A DNA stretch of 41,865 bases, from the NCBI RefSeq assembly GCF_000384655.1, contig NZ_ARQI01000102.1, forward strand, positions 1 to 41,865, read 5' to 3'. Below the pieces are notes generated by a model. It searched no databases. It saw nothing but the letters and a program-made list of their open reading frames with translations, and was not told the origin of the DNA. A program made the position numbers and the translations under genes. This document shows, in pieces, positions 1 through 8,908 of the stretch; positions within the stretch are counted from its first letter, which is position 1, and each line of letters starts with the position of its first letter. Origin of the DNA: Brachyspira innocens ATCC 29796 (GTDB taxonomy: Bacteria > Spirochaetota > Brachyspiria > Brachyspirales > Brachyspiraceae).

Positions 1-114
1 TTTTACTTCAAGTCTTAATCTAGTAGCACAATTATTTACTTTTACTATATTCTCTCTTCCACCTAATAAACTTAAAGGAAGTATAAATTTTATATTTTCT
101 TTATTATCTTTCAT
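1..114 (-). CDS. PTS EIIB domain protein, partial (N-terminal end; runs off left edge)
   Basis: The 38 visible codons start at an ATG at 112-114. They read into a glucose-type EIIB domain with the phosphocysteine motif NNCATRLRLEV, the same motif found at the C-terminus of the adjacent IICB protein. The Cys would receive phosphate from EIIA and pass it to sugar. It begins directly with the EIIB fold, so it looks like a free-standing EIIB paralogue, not the tail of a transporter. It lies downstream of the IICB gene on the same strand, separated by a hairpin at 221-252. What follows the visible part is unknown. Confidence 0.75.
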   Translation of the reverse strand, partial: MKDNKENIKFILPLSLLGGRENIVKVNNCATRLRLEVK

Positions 115-220
115 TATTAAGCCCCATAATATTTATGATATATAATACTAACATAATATGTATTTTATTTCCAGTACAATATACCTGTTCCAAAAGTCAT
201 AAATTTATTTTTTATATAAA

Positions 221-255
221 AACGGCCTGCAATAATAAATACTGCAAGCCGTTCA
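221..255 (-). terminator. Intrinsic terminator of the PTS IICB gene
   Basis: The arms AACGGCcTGCA and TGCAaGCCGTT (221-231 / 242-252) pair with one mismatch. On the minus strand the stem is followed by a T-rich tract. It sits about 20 nt past the stop codon of the IICB gene. Confidence 0.75.
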
Positions 256-274
256 TTTTTTAATAATTTAATAA

Positions 275-1735
275 TTATTTTTTAGCTATTTTTTTGAATT
301 CATCAGCCAAGAATTGTACTTTAGGTCCTACAATTACTTGTACAGAAGTTTTACCAGGTGTTAAAACGCCAGGGAACAATTTTTTAATTTCAGAAGCCTG
401 TATAATACTGTTGTCTTTAACTTCTAATCTTAATCTAGTAGCACAGTTATCAACATCAACTATATTTTCAATTCCTCCAAGCAAAGGAAGAAGAAGCAAT
501 GCTTTTTCAGCATAAGAAGCATCGCCTGAAACAGTAACTTCTACTTCTGCATCATCATCATCTTCTCTTCCAGGTGTTTTAAGATCAAATTTTCTAATAG
601 CAAAATCAAATATAACAAAATAAAGTATAAAGAATACTACACCTTGTACAATAAGCATATACCAATGAGTAGCTAGAGGGTTTTTAGTAGATAACAATAA
701 GTCTATTAAACCAGCAGAGAATCCGAAACCAGCCATCCATTTCATGCTAGCAGAAATAATCAAAGATATACAAGTAAGCAAAGCATGTATAACATATAAT
801 ACAGGAGCTACAAACATAAATGAAAACTCTATAGGTTCAGTAACACCAGTAAAGAAACTAGCAAAACCAGCAGCTAACATTATAGATTTAATTTTATTTT
901 TATTTTCAGGTTTAGCATTTTTTACAAAAGCAACACATGCACCTAAAAGACCGAACATCATAATAGGGAAGAAACCAGCCTGATACATACCAGTAACACC
1001 TATAGTAGCAGTACCTGCATCTATAGAAGCCTGACCGCCTAAGAAATTAGGTATATCGTTAATACCAGCAACGTCAAACCAGAATACTGAGTTAAGAGCA
1101 TGGTGCAAACCAACAGGAATTAAAAGTCTGTTAAAGAAGCCGTATATACCAGCACCTATAGGACCAAGACCTATTATAGCTTCACCAAAAGCTACCAAAG
1201 CACCGTAAATTGCAGGCCATATAACCATTAATATGAAAGATACTACCATCATAACTACAGAAGTGATTATAGGTACAAATCTTCTTCCGCTGAAAAATGC
1301 CAAAAATTCAGGCAATTTTACTTCAGCAAACTTATTATACAAACCACCCGCTATAACTCCGCAAAGTATTCCTATAAATTGGTTATTAATTTTAGCAAAA
1401 CCAGCAGGTACTTGATCAACTGGTTTACTTTGAATCATAGCAACTGTAGCAGGTGCTAAAAGAGTTGTTACAACCAAAAAAGCAACTAATCCAGCCAAAG
1501 CAGCAGCTCCGTTTCTGTCTTTGGACATACCAAATGCTACACCAATAGCAAACAATATAGGCATATTATCAATAATAGCTCCGCCTGCCTTAATAAAAAA
1601 CGCTGCAACAGGACTTCCGCCTCCCCAACCGTTTGGGTCAATCCAATAACCAATACCGAGCAAAATAGCAGCTGCAGGCAATACAGCTACTGGAACCATT
1701 AAAGATTTACCTATTCTTTGTAGATAATTAAACAT
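275..1735 (-). CDS. PTS transporter subunit IICB, N-acetylglucosamine/glucose type
   Basis: This 486-residue membrane protein should take up and phosphorylate a hexose or amino sugar at the cytoplasmic membrane. The start ATG at 1735 is chosen because GGAGG lies just upstream; the reading frame stays open further upstream without a good start signal. The order is EIIC (about 1-400, many membrane segments) and then EIIB (about 410-486) with phospho-Cys431 in DNCATRLRL. EIIC motifs include PVGLHHALN and GVTEPIEFSFMF (the conserved GVTEP glutamate), and LKTPGRED closes EIIC as in NagE-type proteins. The overall pattern is closer to NagE/NagP than to PtsG, but specificity cannot be fixed by eye. 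No EIIA is fused; EIIA is encoded divergently at 2028. Confidence 0.9.
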   Translation of the reverse strand: MFNYLQRIGKSLMVPVAVLPAAAILLGIGYWIDPNGWGGGSPVAAFFIKAGGAIIDNMPILFAIGVAFGMSKDRNGAAALAGLVAFLVVTTLLAPATVAMIQSKPVDQVPAGFAKINNQFIGILCGVIAGGLYNKFAEVKLPEFLAFFSGRRFVPIITSVVMMVVSFILMVIWPAIYGALVAFGEAIIGLGPIGAGIYGFFNRLLIPVGLHHALNSVFWFDVAGINDIPNFLGGQASIDAGTATIGVTGMYQAGFFPIMMFGLLGACVAFVKNAKPENKNKIKSIMLAAGFASFFTGVTEPIEFSFMFVAPVLYVIHALLTCISLIISASMKWMAGFGFSAGLIDLLLSTKNPLATHWYMLIVQGVVFFILYFVIFDFAIRKFDLKTPGREDDDDAEVEVTVSGDASYAEKALLLLPLLGGIENIVDVDNCATRLRLEVKDNSIIQASEIKKLFPGVLTPGKTSVQVIVGPKVQFLADEFKKIAKK

Positions 1736-1917
1736 ATATCCTCCATAAAAATTAAAAAAATAATTATCTTTTATTACTGATAAAAAAATTATTCTCAATT
1801 ATATTTTCGTCTTTAAATAGAAAATAATTTTATAAATTACGGATTACAATAATAAAAAACAATAATTTTTACATATATTACTAGTATAGTACTTATTTAT
1901 GATATTATCAAGCATTT

Positions 1918-1942
1918 TTTGTTAGTTTTGTTAACTAACAAA
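1918..1942. promoter_or_regulatory. Perfect 10-bp inverted repeat, candidate operator between divergent PTS genes
   Basis: TTTGTTAGTT and AACTAACAAA are exact reverse complements separated by 5 bases. The site lies between the divergent IICB (start 1735) and EIIA (start 2028) genes and is not followed by a T tract, so a regulator binding site is more likely than a terminator. The regulator is unknown. Confidence 0.5.
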
Positions 1943-2027
1943 CAAATTAATTATATATTTTACATATAAAGTTATTTACTTTAAAAGCATTTATGATAAA
2001 ATTATAAAAAATATGAGGAGGGATTAT

Positions 2028-2492
2028 ATGGGTTTATTCTCTAAAAAAATTGAAATAAAAAGTCCTATAAAAGGAAAACTTATTGATGTTACTGAAGTAA
2101 AAGACGAAGCTTTTTCAAGTAAAGCACTTGGAGACGGAATGGCTATTATTCCTTATGAAGGAAAAGTTTATTCGCCTGTTGATGGTGAAATTGTTACTAT
2201 GGTAGACAGCAACCATGCTATAGGAATATCTGCTAAAGGTACAGAAATACTTATACACATTGGAATGGATACTGTTAAATTAAAAGGAAAACACTTCAAA
2301 TCTCATGTGAAAGAAGGAAGTAAAGTAAAAGCTGGAACTTTATTAATAGAATTTGATAAAGAAGAAATTGAAAAAGAATATGATATTACTTCGCCTATTA
2401 TAATACCAAACTTCTCAGAATTAAAATCATTAGAAAAAACTGAACATAGAGATGTTGATGTTGGTGATGTTATAATGACTATAGTTAAATAA
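2028..2492 (+). CDS. crr: PTS glucose-type EIIA protein
   Basis: This 154-residue soluble protein transfers phosphate from HPr to the EIIB domain. The start ATG at 2028 follows a strong AGGAGGG site. The EIIA-Glc fold is clear: SPIKGKLIDV near the N-terminus, GDGMAIIP, then the two active-site histidines His63 (SNHAIGI) and His77 (ILIHIGMDTV), then the GDVIM segment at the C-terminus. As a free-standing EIIA next to an IICB transporter that lacks one, it is the obvious partner. It may also have regulatory roles, which are not shown here. The symbol is by family; crr naming in spirochaetes varies. Confidence 0.92.
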   Translation: MGLFSKKIEIKSPIKGKLIDVTEVKDEAFSSKALGDGMAIIPYEGKVYSPVDGEIVTMVDSNHAIGISAKGTEILIHIGMDTVKLKGKHFKSHVKEGSKVKAGTLLIEFDKEEIEKEYDITSPIIIPNFSELKSLEKTEHRDVDVGDVIMTIVK

Positions 2493-2521
2493 TATTTTTT
2501 ATAAATAAAAAAATAATTTTA

Positions 2522-2553
2522 AGGAGGAGTGTTTTTAATAAACTCCTCCTATA
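2522..2553 (+). terminator. Hairpin after the EIIA gene
   Basis: AGGAGGAGT (2522-2530) and ACTCCTCCT (2542-2550) form a perfect 9-bp stem about 30 nt past the stop. The T tract on the plus strand is weak (ATATTTATT). On the minus strand it is stronger, so it may act in both directions. The remaining bases to 2791 are AT-rich, with no gene seen. Confidence 0.55.
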
Positions 2554-2791
2554 TTTATTAAAATAAATAAATATTTATATATTTTTCAGTATTTTTATCA
2601 TTTGGGATTTTTACTTAAAGGCACAAAAAGTACTGTTATGCATACCCAATATTAAAATACCACATTTTAATAGTTTAAATATATAAAACACTCATTTACA
2701 TTCTAAACAATATTATCTATACTGTTTAGAATAAAATAATAAACTTATAAAAATTGTATATCAATAGGTTTTGAAACATGTATAATATAAA

Positions 2792-3286
2792 TTATCTGCA
2801 TGCAAATTCTTTTAAACTTTCATGACTAAGTCTATATGAAATCCAGCCTTTCATCTCTTTTGCCTTAAGTGATAAATAAAAATCAATACTAGATTTATTC
2901 CAATCCAAGCACTGCCAATCAAGTCTTTCACATCCTCTCTCAACAGCAATTTTAGCAACCTCTTTTAAAAGCTTTTTCCCATATCCAAGCCCTCTGTAAT
3001 TTGGAGTTATATATAAATCTTCCAAATATATTCCAGCTTTTCCTAAAAATGTAGAAAAATTATGAAAAAATAATGCATACCCTATTTCAATATTATTTTC
3101 TAATGCTATTAATACCTCGCATTTATTTTTTTCAAATATCCATTCTCTTAATATATCCTCAGTAGCAGTAACTTCATTTTCTAATTTTTCGTATGCAGCA
3201 AGCTCTTTTATAAACTTTAATATTGTAGGTATATCATTGAGAGATGCAAACCTTACAGAAAAATTATTATTTATTTTATCACTCAT
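2792..3286 (-). CDS. GNAT N-acetyltransferase, spermidine/diamine acetyltransferase-like
   Basis: A 164-residue single-domain GNAT protein. It has the acetyl-CoA loop RGLGYGKKLL after the strand YLEDLYITPNYRG, and the late WNKSSIDFY motif seen in the SSAT (diamine N-acetyltransferase) branch. The N-terminus (VRFASLNDIPTILKFIKELAAYEKL) also has the SSAT pattern. It probably acetylates a small amine or amino acid; the substrate is inferred from the family only. It starts 11 nt after the aminopeptidase stop, with AAGGG upstream, so the two are probably co-transcribed. A polyamine operon lies elsewhere in the window, but no direct link is shown. Confidence 0.8.
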   Translation of the reverse strand: MSDKINNNFSVRFASLNDIPTILKFIKELAAYEKLENEVTATEDILREWIFEKNKCEVLIALENNIEIGYALFFHNFSTFLGKAGIYLEDLYITPNYRGLGYGKKLLKEVAKIAVERGCERLDWQCLDWNKSSIDFYLSLKAKEMKGWISYRLSHESLKEFACR

Positions 3287-3297
3287 TTATTGTACCC

Positions 3298-4422
3298 TTA
3301 CTTTAAATTATTAGGATTTAAGCATTTCAAACTATCTTCAACAAATATCCCATCTTTTCTTATTAACTTATCATCAAAATAAATCTCCCCGCCGCCGTAT
3401 TTTTTAGTCTGAATACATACCAAATCCCAATGCACAGAAGAATTATTTCCATTAGGAGCTTCATCATAACAAGCACCAGGTGTAAAATGAAAACTTCCCA
3501 TAATTTTTTCATCAAATAATATATCTTTCATAGGCTCTGTTATATAAGGATTAACTCCTATAGCAAACTCCCCTATATATCTTGAACCGCTGTCAGTATC
3601 TAATATCTTATTTATTCTTTTAGTATCATTACAAGAAGCATTAACTATTTTACCATTTTTAAACTCAAACCTTACATTTTCATAAGTAAAACCATCACTA
3701 TATAAAGAAGGAGTATTATAAGTTAAAACACCATTAACAGAATTTTTTACAGGTGCCGTAAATACTTCACCATCTGGAATATTAAGCTCTCCTGCACATT
3801 TTATAGCGGGTATATTTTTGATAGAAAAAGTCAAATCCGTACCATTTCCTACTATCCTAACTTTATCAGTTTTATTCATAAGAGAAACCAAACTATCCAT
3901 AGCTTTAGACATTTTTGAATAATCTAAATTACAAACTTTAAAATAAAAATCTTCAAACTCATCAGTACTCATAGAAGCCTGCTGCGCCATTGCTGGTGTA
4001 GGATAATTCATCACAACCCATTTTGTATTTTTTACTCTCTCTTTCATGTGAACTGGATTAAGATAAAACTTTTCATATATTTTATTATTTTCTATATCTA
4101 CAGAAGAGTTTTCAGCACTATTTAATCCGCCCCATATACCTATATAAGCGTCCATTTCTTTCATAAGCATCAAATCTGATTTAGCCCAAATTTTCATCTG
4201 TTCTTCATTACAGTGTTTTAATAATTCTCTCATTATATAAGGATCATGATTCCAAACAAATGGACTAGCTCCTGCTTTATAAACTTCATTTATAATAGCT
4301 GTAACTAAATTACGCTCATCACCTACTCCGTATGATTTTATAAGAACCTTTTCACCTTTTTTTAATTTGCATGAATAATTAACTATTGTTTTTGCCAACT
4401 TCTCTATTCTTGGGTCTTTCAT
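3298..4422 (-). CDS. Aminopeptidase, M29 (thermophilic aminopeptidase, AmpS/PepS) family
   Basis: A cytoplasmic metallo-aminopeptidase of 374 residues. The start at 4422 (MKDPRIEKLA) is preceded by AAGGAG; a reading 12 codons longer lacks such a site. M29 signatures are GELNIPDGEVFTAP (metal-binding glutamates), IGEFAIGVNP, GSFHFTPGACYDE and the C-terminal SVHWDLV, which carries the His and Asp ligands. Length and motif order match the family. It is the first gene of a two-gene minus-strand unit with the acetyltransferase. Its role is probably peptide turnover. Confidence 0.9.
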   Translation of the reverse strand: MKDPRIEKLAKTIVNYSCKLKKGEKVLIKSYGVGDERNLVTAIINEVYKAGASPFVWNHDPYIMRELLKHCNEEQMKIWAKSDLMLMKEMDAYIGIWGGLNSAENSSVDIENNKIYEKFYLNPVHMKERVKNTKWVVMNYPTPAMAQQASMSTDEFEDFYFKVCNLDYSKMSKAMDSLVSLMNKTDKVRIVGNGTDLTFSIKNIPAIKCAGELNIPDGEVFTAPVKNSVNGVLTYNTPSLYSDGFTYENVRFEFKNGKIVNASCNDTKRINKILDTDSGSRYIGEFAIGVNPYITEPMKDILFDEKIMGSFHFTPGACYDEAPNGNNSSVHWDLVCIQTKKYGGGEIYFDDKLIRKDGIFVEDSLKCLNPNNLK

Positions 4423-4566
4423 AAATACACAACTCCTTAAAACAATTTTATTAATCAATTTTACACAATTAATTAATAATAATCAATAAAATCAATAATA
4501 TATATAGTAAAAAATTATTTAAATTGTATAATAAAATACATGAAAAAATTACTTTAGGTTATAAAA

Positions 4567-5079
4567 ATGAAAAAAAATATATTATTAATTTTATTTACTG
4601 TTTTATTTTCATATTCAGTATATGCAGCCAATAATGCAAAAGATGTTGAAGGATTTTGGGCTATGCCCGAAAGACCAAAAGGAAGAATGAAAACTGCAAA
4701 AATAATAGTTATAGATAATAAAGTTTATGCATATGCTGTAGAACTGCAAAATAATGTAAAAAGCACATTAGATATACATAATCCCAATAAAAGCCTAAGA
4801 GATAAAGAACTTATAGGACTAATATTTATATATGATATAGTATTTGAAAACGGAGAATGGACTACTGGAAAAATATACCATACGGATCAAGGAAGTACAT
4901 ACTATGCTAATATAAATCTTACTGAAGATAAAAATACGTTGCTATTAAAGGCTTCTCTCGATAAATCAGGAGTTGTAGGAGCAACTGTAAAATGGAGAAG
5001 ACTATCAAAAGAGGAGTCCTCAAAATATAATGATATACCTAGAAATAAACTTCGTACTGTAGAAGGCAAAGGAATATAA
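4567..5079 (+). CDS. DUF2147 secreted/periplasmic protein
   Basis: A 170-residue protein with a hydrophobic signal peptide (residues 4-20, ending near YAANN; no lipobox Cys). The mature part has the DUF2147 pattern: EGFWAMPE near the start, a central D.HNPN..LR..ELIGL block, EWTTGKIYHTDQGSTYYANI, and the closing VKWRRL. The family is small, exported and of unknown biochemical role. It stands alone between the aminopeptidase (divergent) and the pst operon. The ribosome binding site is weak (AGGT). Confidence 0.8.
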   Translation: MKKNILLILFTVLFSYSVYAANNAKDVEGFWAMPERPKGRMKTAKIIVIDNKVYAYAVELQNNVKSTLDIHNPNKSLRDKELIGLIFIYDIVFENGEWTTGKIYHTDQGSTYYANINLTEDKNTLLLKASLDKSGVVGATVKWRRLSKEESSKYNDIPRNKLRTVEGKGI

Positions 5080-5221
5080 AAAATATATTAATGCTTTAAA
5101 AATCGATATATAAGTATACATAATATAGTTAACATATTTTATTATTATGTTAAGTTTCAGCATAGCTAGGTATAGTTTATGTAAAAAATTAAAAAATTAA
5201 AATTAAATTTCATTTTTGTTA

Positions 5222-5250
5222 TTGACATAATCTTTTTTCTAGTATATAAG
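5222..5250 (+). promoter_or_regulatory. Sigma70-type promoter of the pst operon
   Basis: TTGACA at 5222-5227, a 17-bp spacer and TATAAG at 5245-5250 (TATATA at 5243 is an alternative). It lies about 55 nt upstream of pstS. No PhoB box could be recognised by eye. Confidence 0.65.
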
Positions 5251-5303
5251 AGTTGCGTTAATTTTTAGAATTAGCAAAAACTATTTCGGAGTGAATCAAT
5301 ATT

Positions 5304-6110
5304 ATGAAAAAGATTTTGATTTTCCTAATCCTTTCAAGCATGTTCATGCTTATTTCCTGCTCAGGCGGTGCTTCAAATCCAAATGACATAGTAATCACAG
5401 GTTCTTCTTCAGTTTCTCCGCTAATGTTTAAATTGGCTGCAAAGTTTGAAGAGCTTAATCCTGATTATACAGTCATAGTAGAGACTTCTGATTCTACTAT
5501 AGGAATTCAGGACACTGTAAACGGAAATAACAATATAGGAATGGCTTCAAGAAATTTGAAAGAAGATGAGCTTTCTGGTCTTGATACTTATTTATTATGT
5601 CAGGACGGCATAGTAATTATAGCAAATAAAGATGCTGATATAAGTCAGATAAGCGAAGAAGAACTGTATAATCTTTATATGATGAATACTGCAGTAAACG
5701 GTATAACAAAATCAATATCAAGAGAAGATGGTTCTGGTACTAGAAGTGCTTTTACAGATTTAACTTTGATAGGCAAAGATAATCCTCTTCCTTCAACAGT
5801 AGAAATACTTGATGCTACTGGAAAGGTAAAAACTTCTATTATGAGCGATGCATCAAAAATAGGCTATATATCTCTAGGTTCTATTGATGATACAATAAAA
5901 CCTCTGGCATACAAAGCAAAAGAACAAAATGAATATGTTGCTGCTTCTGTAGAGAATATACAGAATAATTCATATAAACTTTACCGTCCTTTCTACATAT
6001 TCACCAAAAATGGAATTGAGCTTGATACTGGAACTAAGGCTTTCCTAGACTTCATAAACAGCGAAACAGGAAAAACGGTTATAAATGAAAACGGGTATGT
6101 AGCTAGTTAA
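5304..6110 (+). CDS. pstS: Phosphate ABC transporter substrate-binding lipoprotein PstS
   Basis: This 268-residue lipoprotein captures phosphate outside the cytoplasmic membrane. It has a signal peptide with the lipobox LISC (Cys20). The PBP-like fold shows ITGSSSVSPLM (phosphate-binding serines) near the N-terminus, DSTIGIQDTVNGNNNIGMASR, and SREDGSGTRSAF, the conserved domain-II binding loop. It is the first gene of the pst cluster, with GGAG upstream of the ATG and a promoter at 5222-5250. A hairpin after the gene would let the binding protein be made in excess over the permease. Confidence 0.93.
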   Translation: MKKILIFLILSSMFMLISCSGGASNPNDIVITGSSSVSPLMFKLAAKFEELNPDYTVIVETSDSTIGIQDTVNGNNNIGMASRNLKEDELSGLDTYLLCQDGIVIIANKDADISQISEEELYNLYMMNTAVNGITKSISREDGSGTRSAFTDLTLIGKDNPLPSTVEILDATGKVKTSIMSDASKIGYISLGSIDDTIKPLAYKAKEQNEYVAASVENIQNNSYKLYRPFYIFTKNGIELDTGTKAFLDFINSETGKTVINENGYVAS

Positions 6111-6120
6111 TAAAAAGCAA

Positions 6121-6162
6121 AGTCGGTATACAAGCAATTAATATTTGTATATCGGCTTTTTT
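6121..6162 (+). terminator. Hairpin with T tract between pstS and pstCA
   Basis: AGTCGGTATACAA (6121-6133) pairs with TTGTATATCGGCT (6145-6157) using G-U pairs, and is followed by a run of Ts. It is a partial terminator by position: the rest of the pst genes follow on the same strand with no obvious new promoter. Confidence 0.75.
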
Positions 6163-6235
6163 ATTACTACAAATTTTTTTTATTATTATAAAAAAATTAA
6201 TATATAAAAATTAATAACAAAATGGGATATATATT

Positions 6236-8026
6236 TTGAACAACAATATTAATAAACATATAATTAATGAAATTGCAGATAATATTATGAGATATATATT
6301 TTTTATATGTTCTATATTTTCAGTTGTAGTTGTATTTTCAATATGTATTTTTATATTTATCTACAGCATTCCAATATTTAAAGAAGTAGGATTTTTAAAT
6401 TTTGTTTTTGGTATGAATTGGTCGCCTTCATCAAAAGAGTTTGGAATATTTCCAATGATAGTAGGCTCTGTATATATAACAATTCTCTCTACAATTCTTG
6501 GAGGAGGATTCGGATTTTTTACAGCAGTTTATATATCTATGTTTGCACCATCAAAATTAAAAACAATATTATCACAGGTTATAGATTTACTTGCTGGTAT
6601 ACCTTCAATAGTTTACGGATTTTTTGGAATGGCGGTATTAGTGCCTTTTCTAAAAAATATCTCTCCAAACAATATTGGCGAAGGAGTTTTAGCAGGCTCT
6701 ATAATACTTGCTGTTATGATACTTCCTACAATAACATCTATTACCAAATATAATTTAGAGGCAGTATACAAATATTATTATGACGGAGCTATAGCATTGG
6801 GTAACACTCATTCTCAGGCTGTTTTTGGCGTTATAGTAAAAGCTGCAAAATCGGGTATATTTTCTGCCATAGTGCTTGGTATGGGAAGAGCTATAGGAGA
6901 AACTATGGCAGTTATGATGGTTGCTGGAAATGCTCCTTTTATACCTAAAGATTTATTCTCATATTTCAGAACTATGACTATTAATATAGCTTTGGAAATG
7001 GGATATGCTACTGGTATTCATAGGTCTGCATTAATTGCAACGGCATTTGTGCTTCTCATTTTTATACTTATAATAAATATTATACTTTCTCTATTAAAAA
7101 GAAATAATTCATATTTTTCATTTTCTTTAAGCAGTTTATTTAATAAAAATAAAGAATTAAAAAATGATATAAATAATTTCTCTTTTAAAAATATAAAAAT
7201 GCAAGTATCAACCGTAAAAGCGGATATACTTAAATATATTTCAATAATAGCTTCTATAATAGCAACGCTTTTTCTTGTATTTATAGTAGTGTTTATACTT
7301 GTAAGAGGATTACCTCATATTAACTTTAATCTCTTATTTGGAAAGAGCAATAATTCTCAAATGACGCTTCTTCCAGCTATAGTTTCTACCGCTATGATAC
7401 TTTTTATGTCATTAATAATAGCAATACCTCTCGGAGTTTTTGCTGCTATTTATTTGACAGAATATTCAAAAGCTAAAAGCAAATTAATATCAGTTATAAG
7501 AATATTTACAGATAGTTTGTCCGGCATACCTTCAATAGTGTTCGGGCTTTTTGGTATGCTGGTATTTGCCAATCTTTTTGGTATAGGAAGAAGTATATTA
7601 GCAGGTTCTTTAACATTAGTTTTGATAATACTTCCTTCTATAATAAGGCAGACTGAAGAAACATTATTATCAATTCCTTCAAGTCTTCGTGAGGGAAGTT
7701 TGGCACTTGGAGCTTCTAAAGTGAGAACTATATTTAAGATAGTACTTCCTTGCGGTTTTTCTGGAATAATGACTTCTGTTATACTAAGCATTGGAAGAAT
7801 AGTAGGAGAAAGTGCGGCATTAATATACACTGCTGGGGCGGTAAGATATATGCCTAGAGGATATTTAAGCTCTGGAAGTACATTTTCTGTTATGATGTGG
7901 ATGTTTTCAAGTGAGGGGCTTTATATTAATCAAACCTTTGCCACAGCAAGTATTCTTCTTATTATGATTATATTTCTTAATGCTTTATTATTCTTTGTAA
8001 ATAAAAAGCTAAAAAAAGATTATTAA
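6236..8026 (+). CDS. pstCA: Fused phosphate ABC transporter permease PstC-PstA
   Basis: One uninterrupted 596-codon frame carries both permease subunits. Residues about 1-290 are PstC-like (periplasmic segment NWSPSSKEFGIFPMIVGS, then LAGIPSIVYGFFGM and the ABC-coupling loop ALGNTHSQAVFGVIVKAAKSGI). A charged linker of about 40 residues follows. Residues about 335-596 are PstA-like (SLSGIPSIVFGLFGM and coupling loop LALGASKVRTIFKIVLPCGFSGI). Both EAA-type loops look intact, so both halves should contact PstB. The proposed start is TTG at 6236 behind a weak GGGAT; an ATG at 6287 is the next option. The two subunits are usually separate genes. Confidence 0.88.
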   Translation: MNNNINKHIINEIADNIMRYIFFICSIFSVVVVFSICIFIFIYSIPIFKEVGFLNFVFGMNWSPSSKEFGIFPMIVGSVYITILSTILGGGFGFFTAVYISMFAPSKLKTILSQVIDLLAGIPSIVYGFFGMAVLVPFLKNISPNNIGEGVLAGSIILAVMILPTITSITKYNLEAVYKYYYDGAIALGNTHSQAVFGVIVKAAKSGIFSAIVLGMGRAIGETMAVMMVAGNAPFIPKDLFSYFRTMTINIALEMGYATGIHRSALIATAFVLLIFILIINIILSLLKRNNSYFSFSLSSLFNKNKELKNDINNFSFKNIKMQVSTVKADILKYISIIASIIATLFLVFIVVFILVRGLPHINFNLLFGKSNNSQMTLLPAIVSTAMILFMSLIIAIPLGVFAAIYLTEYSKAKSKLISVIRIFTDSLSGIPSIVFGLFGMLVFANLFGIGRSILAGSLTLVLIILPSIIRQTEETLLSIPSSLREGSLALGASKVRTIFKIVLPCGFSGIMTSVILSIGRIVGESAALIYTAGAVRYMPRGYLSSGSTFSVMMWMFSSEGLYINQTFATASILLIMIIFLNALLFFVNKKLKKDY

Positions 8027-8059
8027 GAATATTAATAAATGGAGGTTAATAGATATCAT

Positions 8060-8857
8060 ATGACTAAAGAATTAGACTCTAATATAAACTTTGATTTTAA
8101 TATTGATAAACTTATAAGAACTCAGAATCTAAATCTGTATTATGAAAGTTTTCAGGCTTTAAAAAATATTAATATAGATATAAATAAAAACAGCACAACT
8201 GCATTTATAGGTCCTTCAGGCTGCGGTAAGTCTACCCTACTAAAAACTTTTAACAGAATGAATGATTTAGTTGCCAACTGCAAAATAGAAGGCGATATAG
8301 AAATAGCAGGAGTTAATATTTACAATAAAAATGTTAACGTATCATATTTGAGAAAGAATGTTGGAATGGTATTTCAAAAGTCCAATCTTTTTGCTATGAG
8401 TGTTTATGACAATATAGCTTACGGACCTAGAACATTTGGAATAAAAAAGAAATCAGAACTAGATGACATAGTAGAATACAGTTTAACAAAAGCAGCCATT
8501 TGGGACGATATAAAAGATAGACTTAATAAAAATGCTTTAGGACTTTCTGGAGGACAGCAGCAGAGATTATGCATAGCAAGAGCATTATCAGTAAATCCTA
8601 AAATACTTCTTATGGACGAGCCTACAAGTGCATTAGACCCTATAAGTACGGGTAAGATAGAAGACCTTATTAATGAACTTAAAAATGAATACACTATAGT
8701 AATAGTTACTCATAATATGCAGCAGGCTATGAGAGTATCCGATAAAACTGCATTCTTCTTATTTGGCGAAATAGTGGAATATGATGATACAGAAGAAATA
8801 TTTTCTAAACCTAAAGATGAAAGAACAGAAAAATATATTACTGGCAGATTCGGATAA
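8060..8857 (+). CDS. pstB: Phosphate ABC transporter ATP-binding protein PstB
   Basis: The cytoplasmic ATPase of the phosphate importer, about 265 residues. It has Walker [11 protein letters not shown]-loop VFQKSNLF, signature LSGGQQQR, Walker [13 protein letters not shown] and switch His in VTHNM. The Pst-specific YDNIAYGPR and the C-terminal [14 protein letters not shown] are present. GGAGG at 8041-8045 favours the ATG at 8060; the upstream ATG at 8039 has no ribosome binding site, although the spacing to 8060 is rather long (14 nt). It follows pstCA by about 30 nt in the same operon. Confidence 0.95.
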   Translation: MTKELDSNINFDFNIDKLIRTQNLNLYYESFQALKNINIDINKNSTTAFIGPSGCGKSTLLKTFNRMNDLVANCKIEGDIEIAGVNIYNKNVNVSYLRKNVGMVFQKSNLFAMSVYDNIAYGPRTFGIKKKSELDDIVEYSLTKAAIWDDIKDRLNKNALGLSGGQQQRLCIARALSVNPKILLMDEPTSALDPISTGKIEDLINELKNEYTIVIVTHNMQQAMRVSDKTAFFLFGEIVEYDDTEEIFSKPKDERTEKYITGRFG

Positions 8858-8908
8858 TTTATATTTTTTATATTATTTATTTAATAAAAACAAACGGAGA
8901 AATAATAG

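Noticed and set aside
2755-2790. TTTTGAAACATGTATA as a second MITE end
   Set aside because: It matches the terminal repeat only over the first ten bases and no inverted partner was found nearby.
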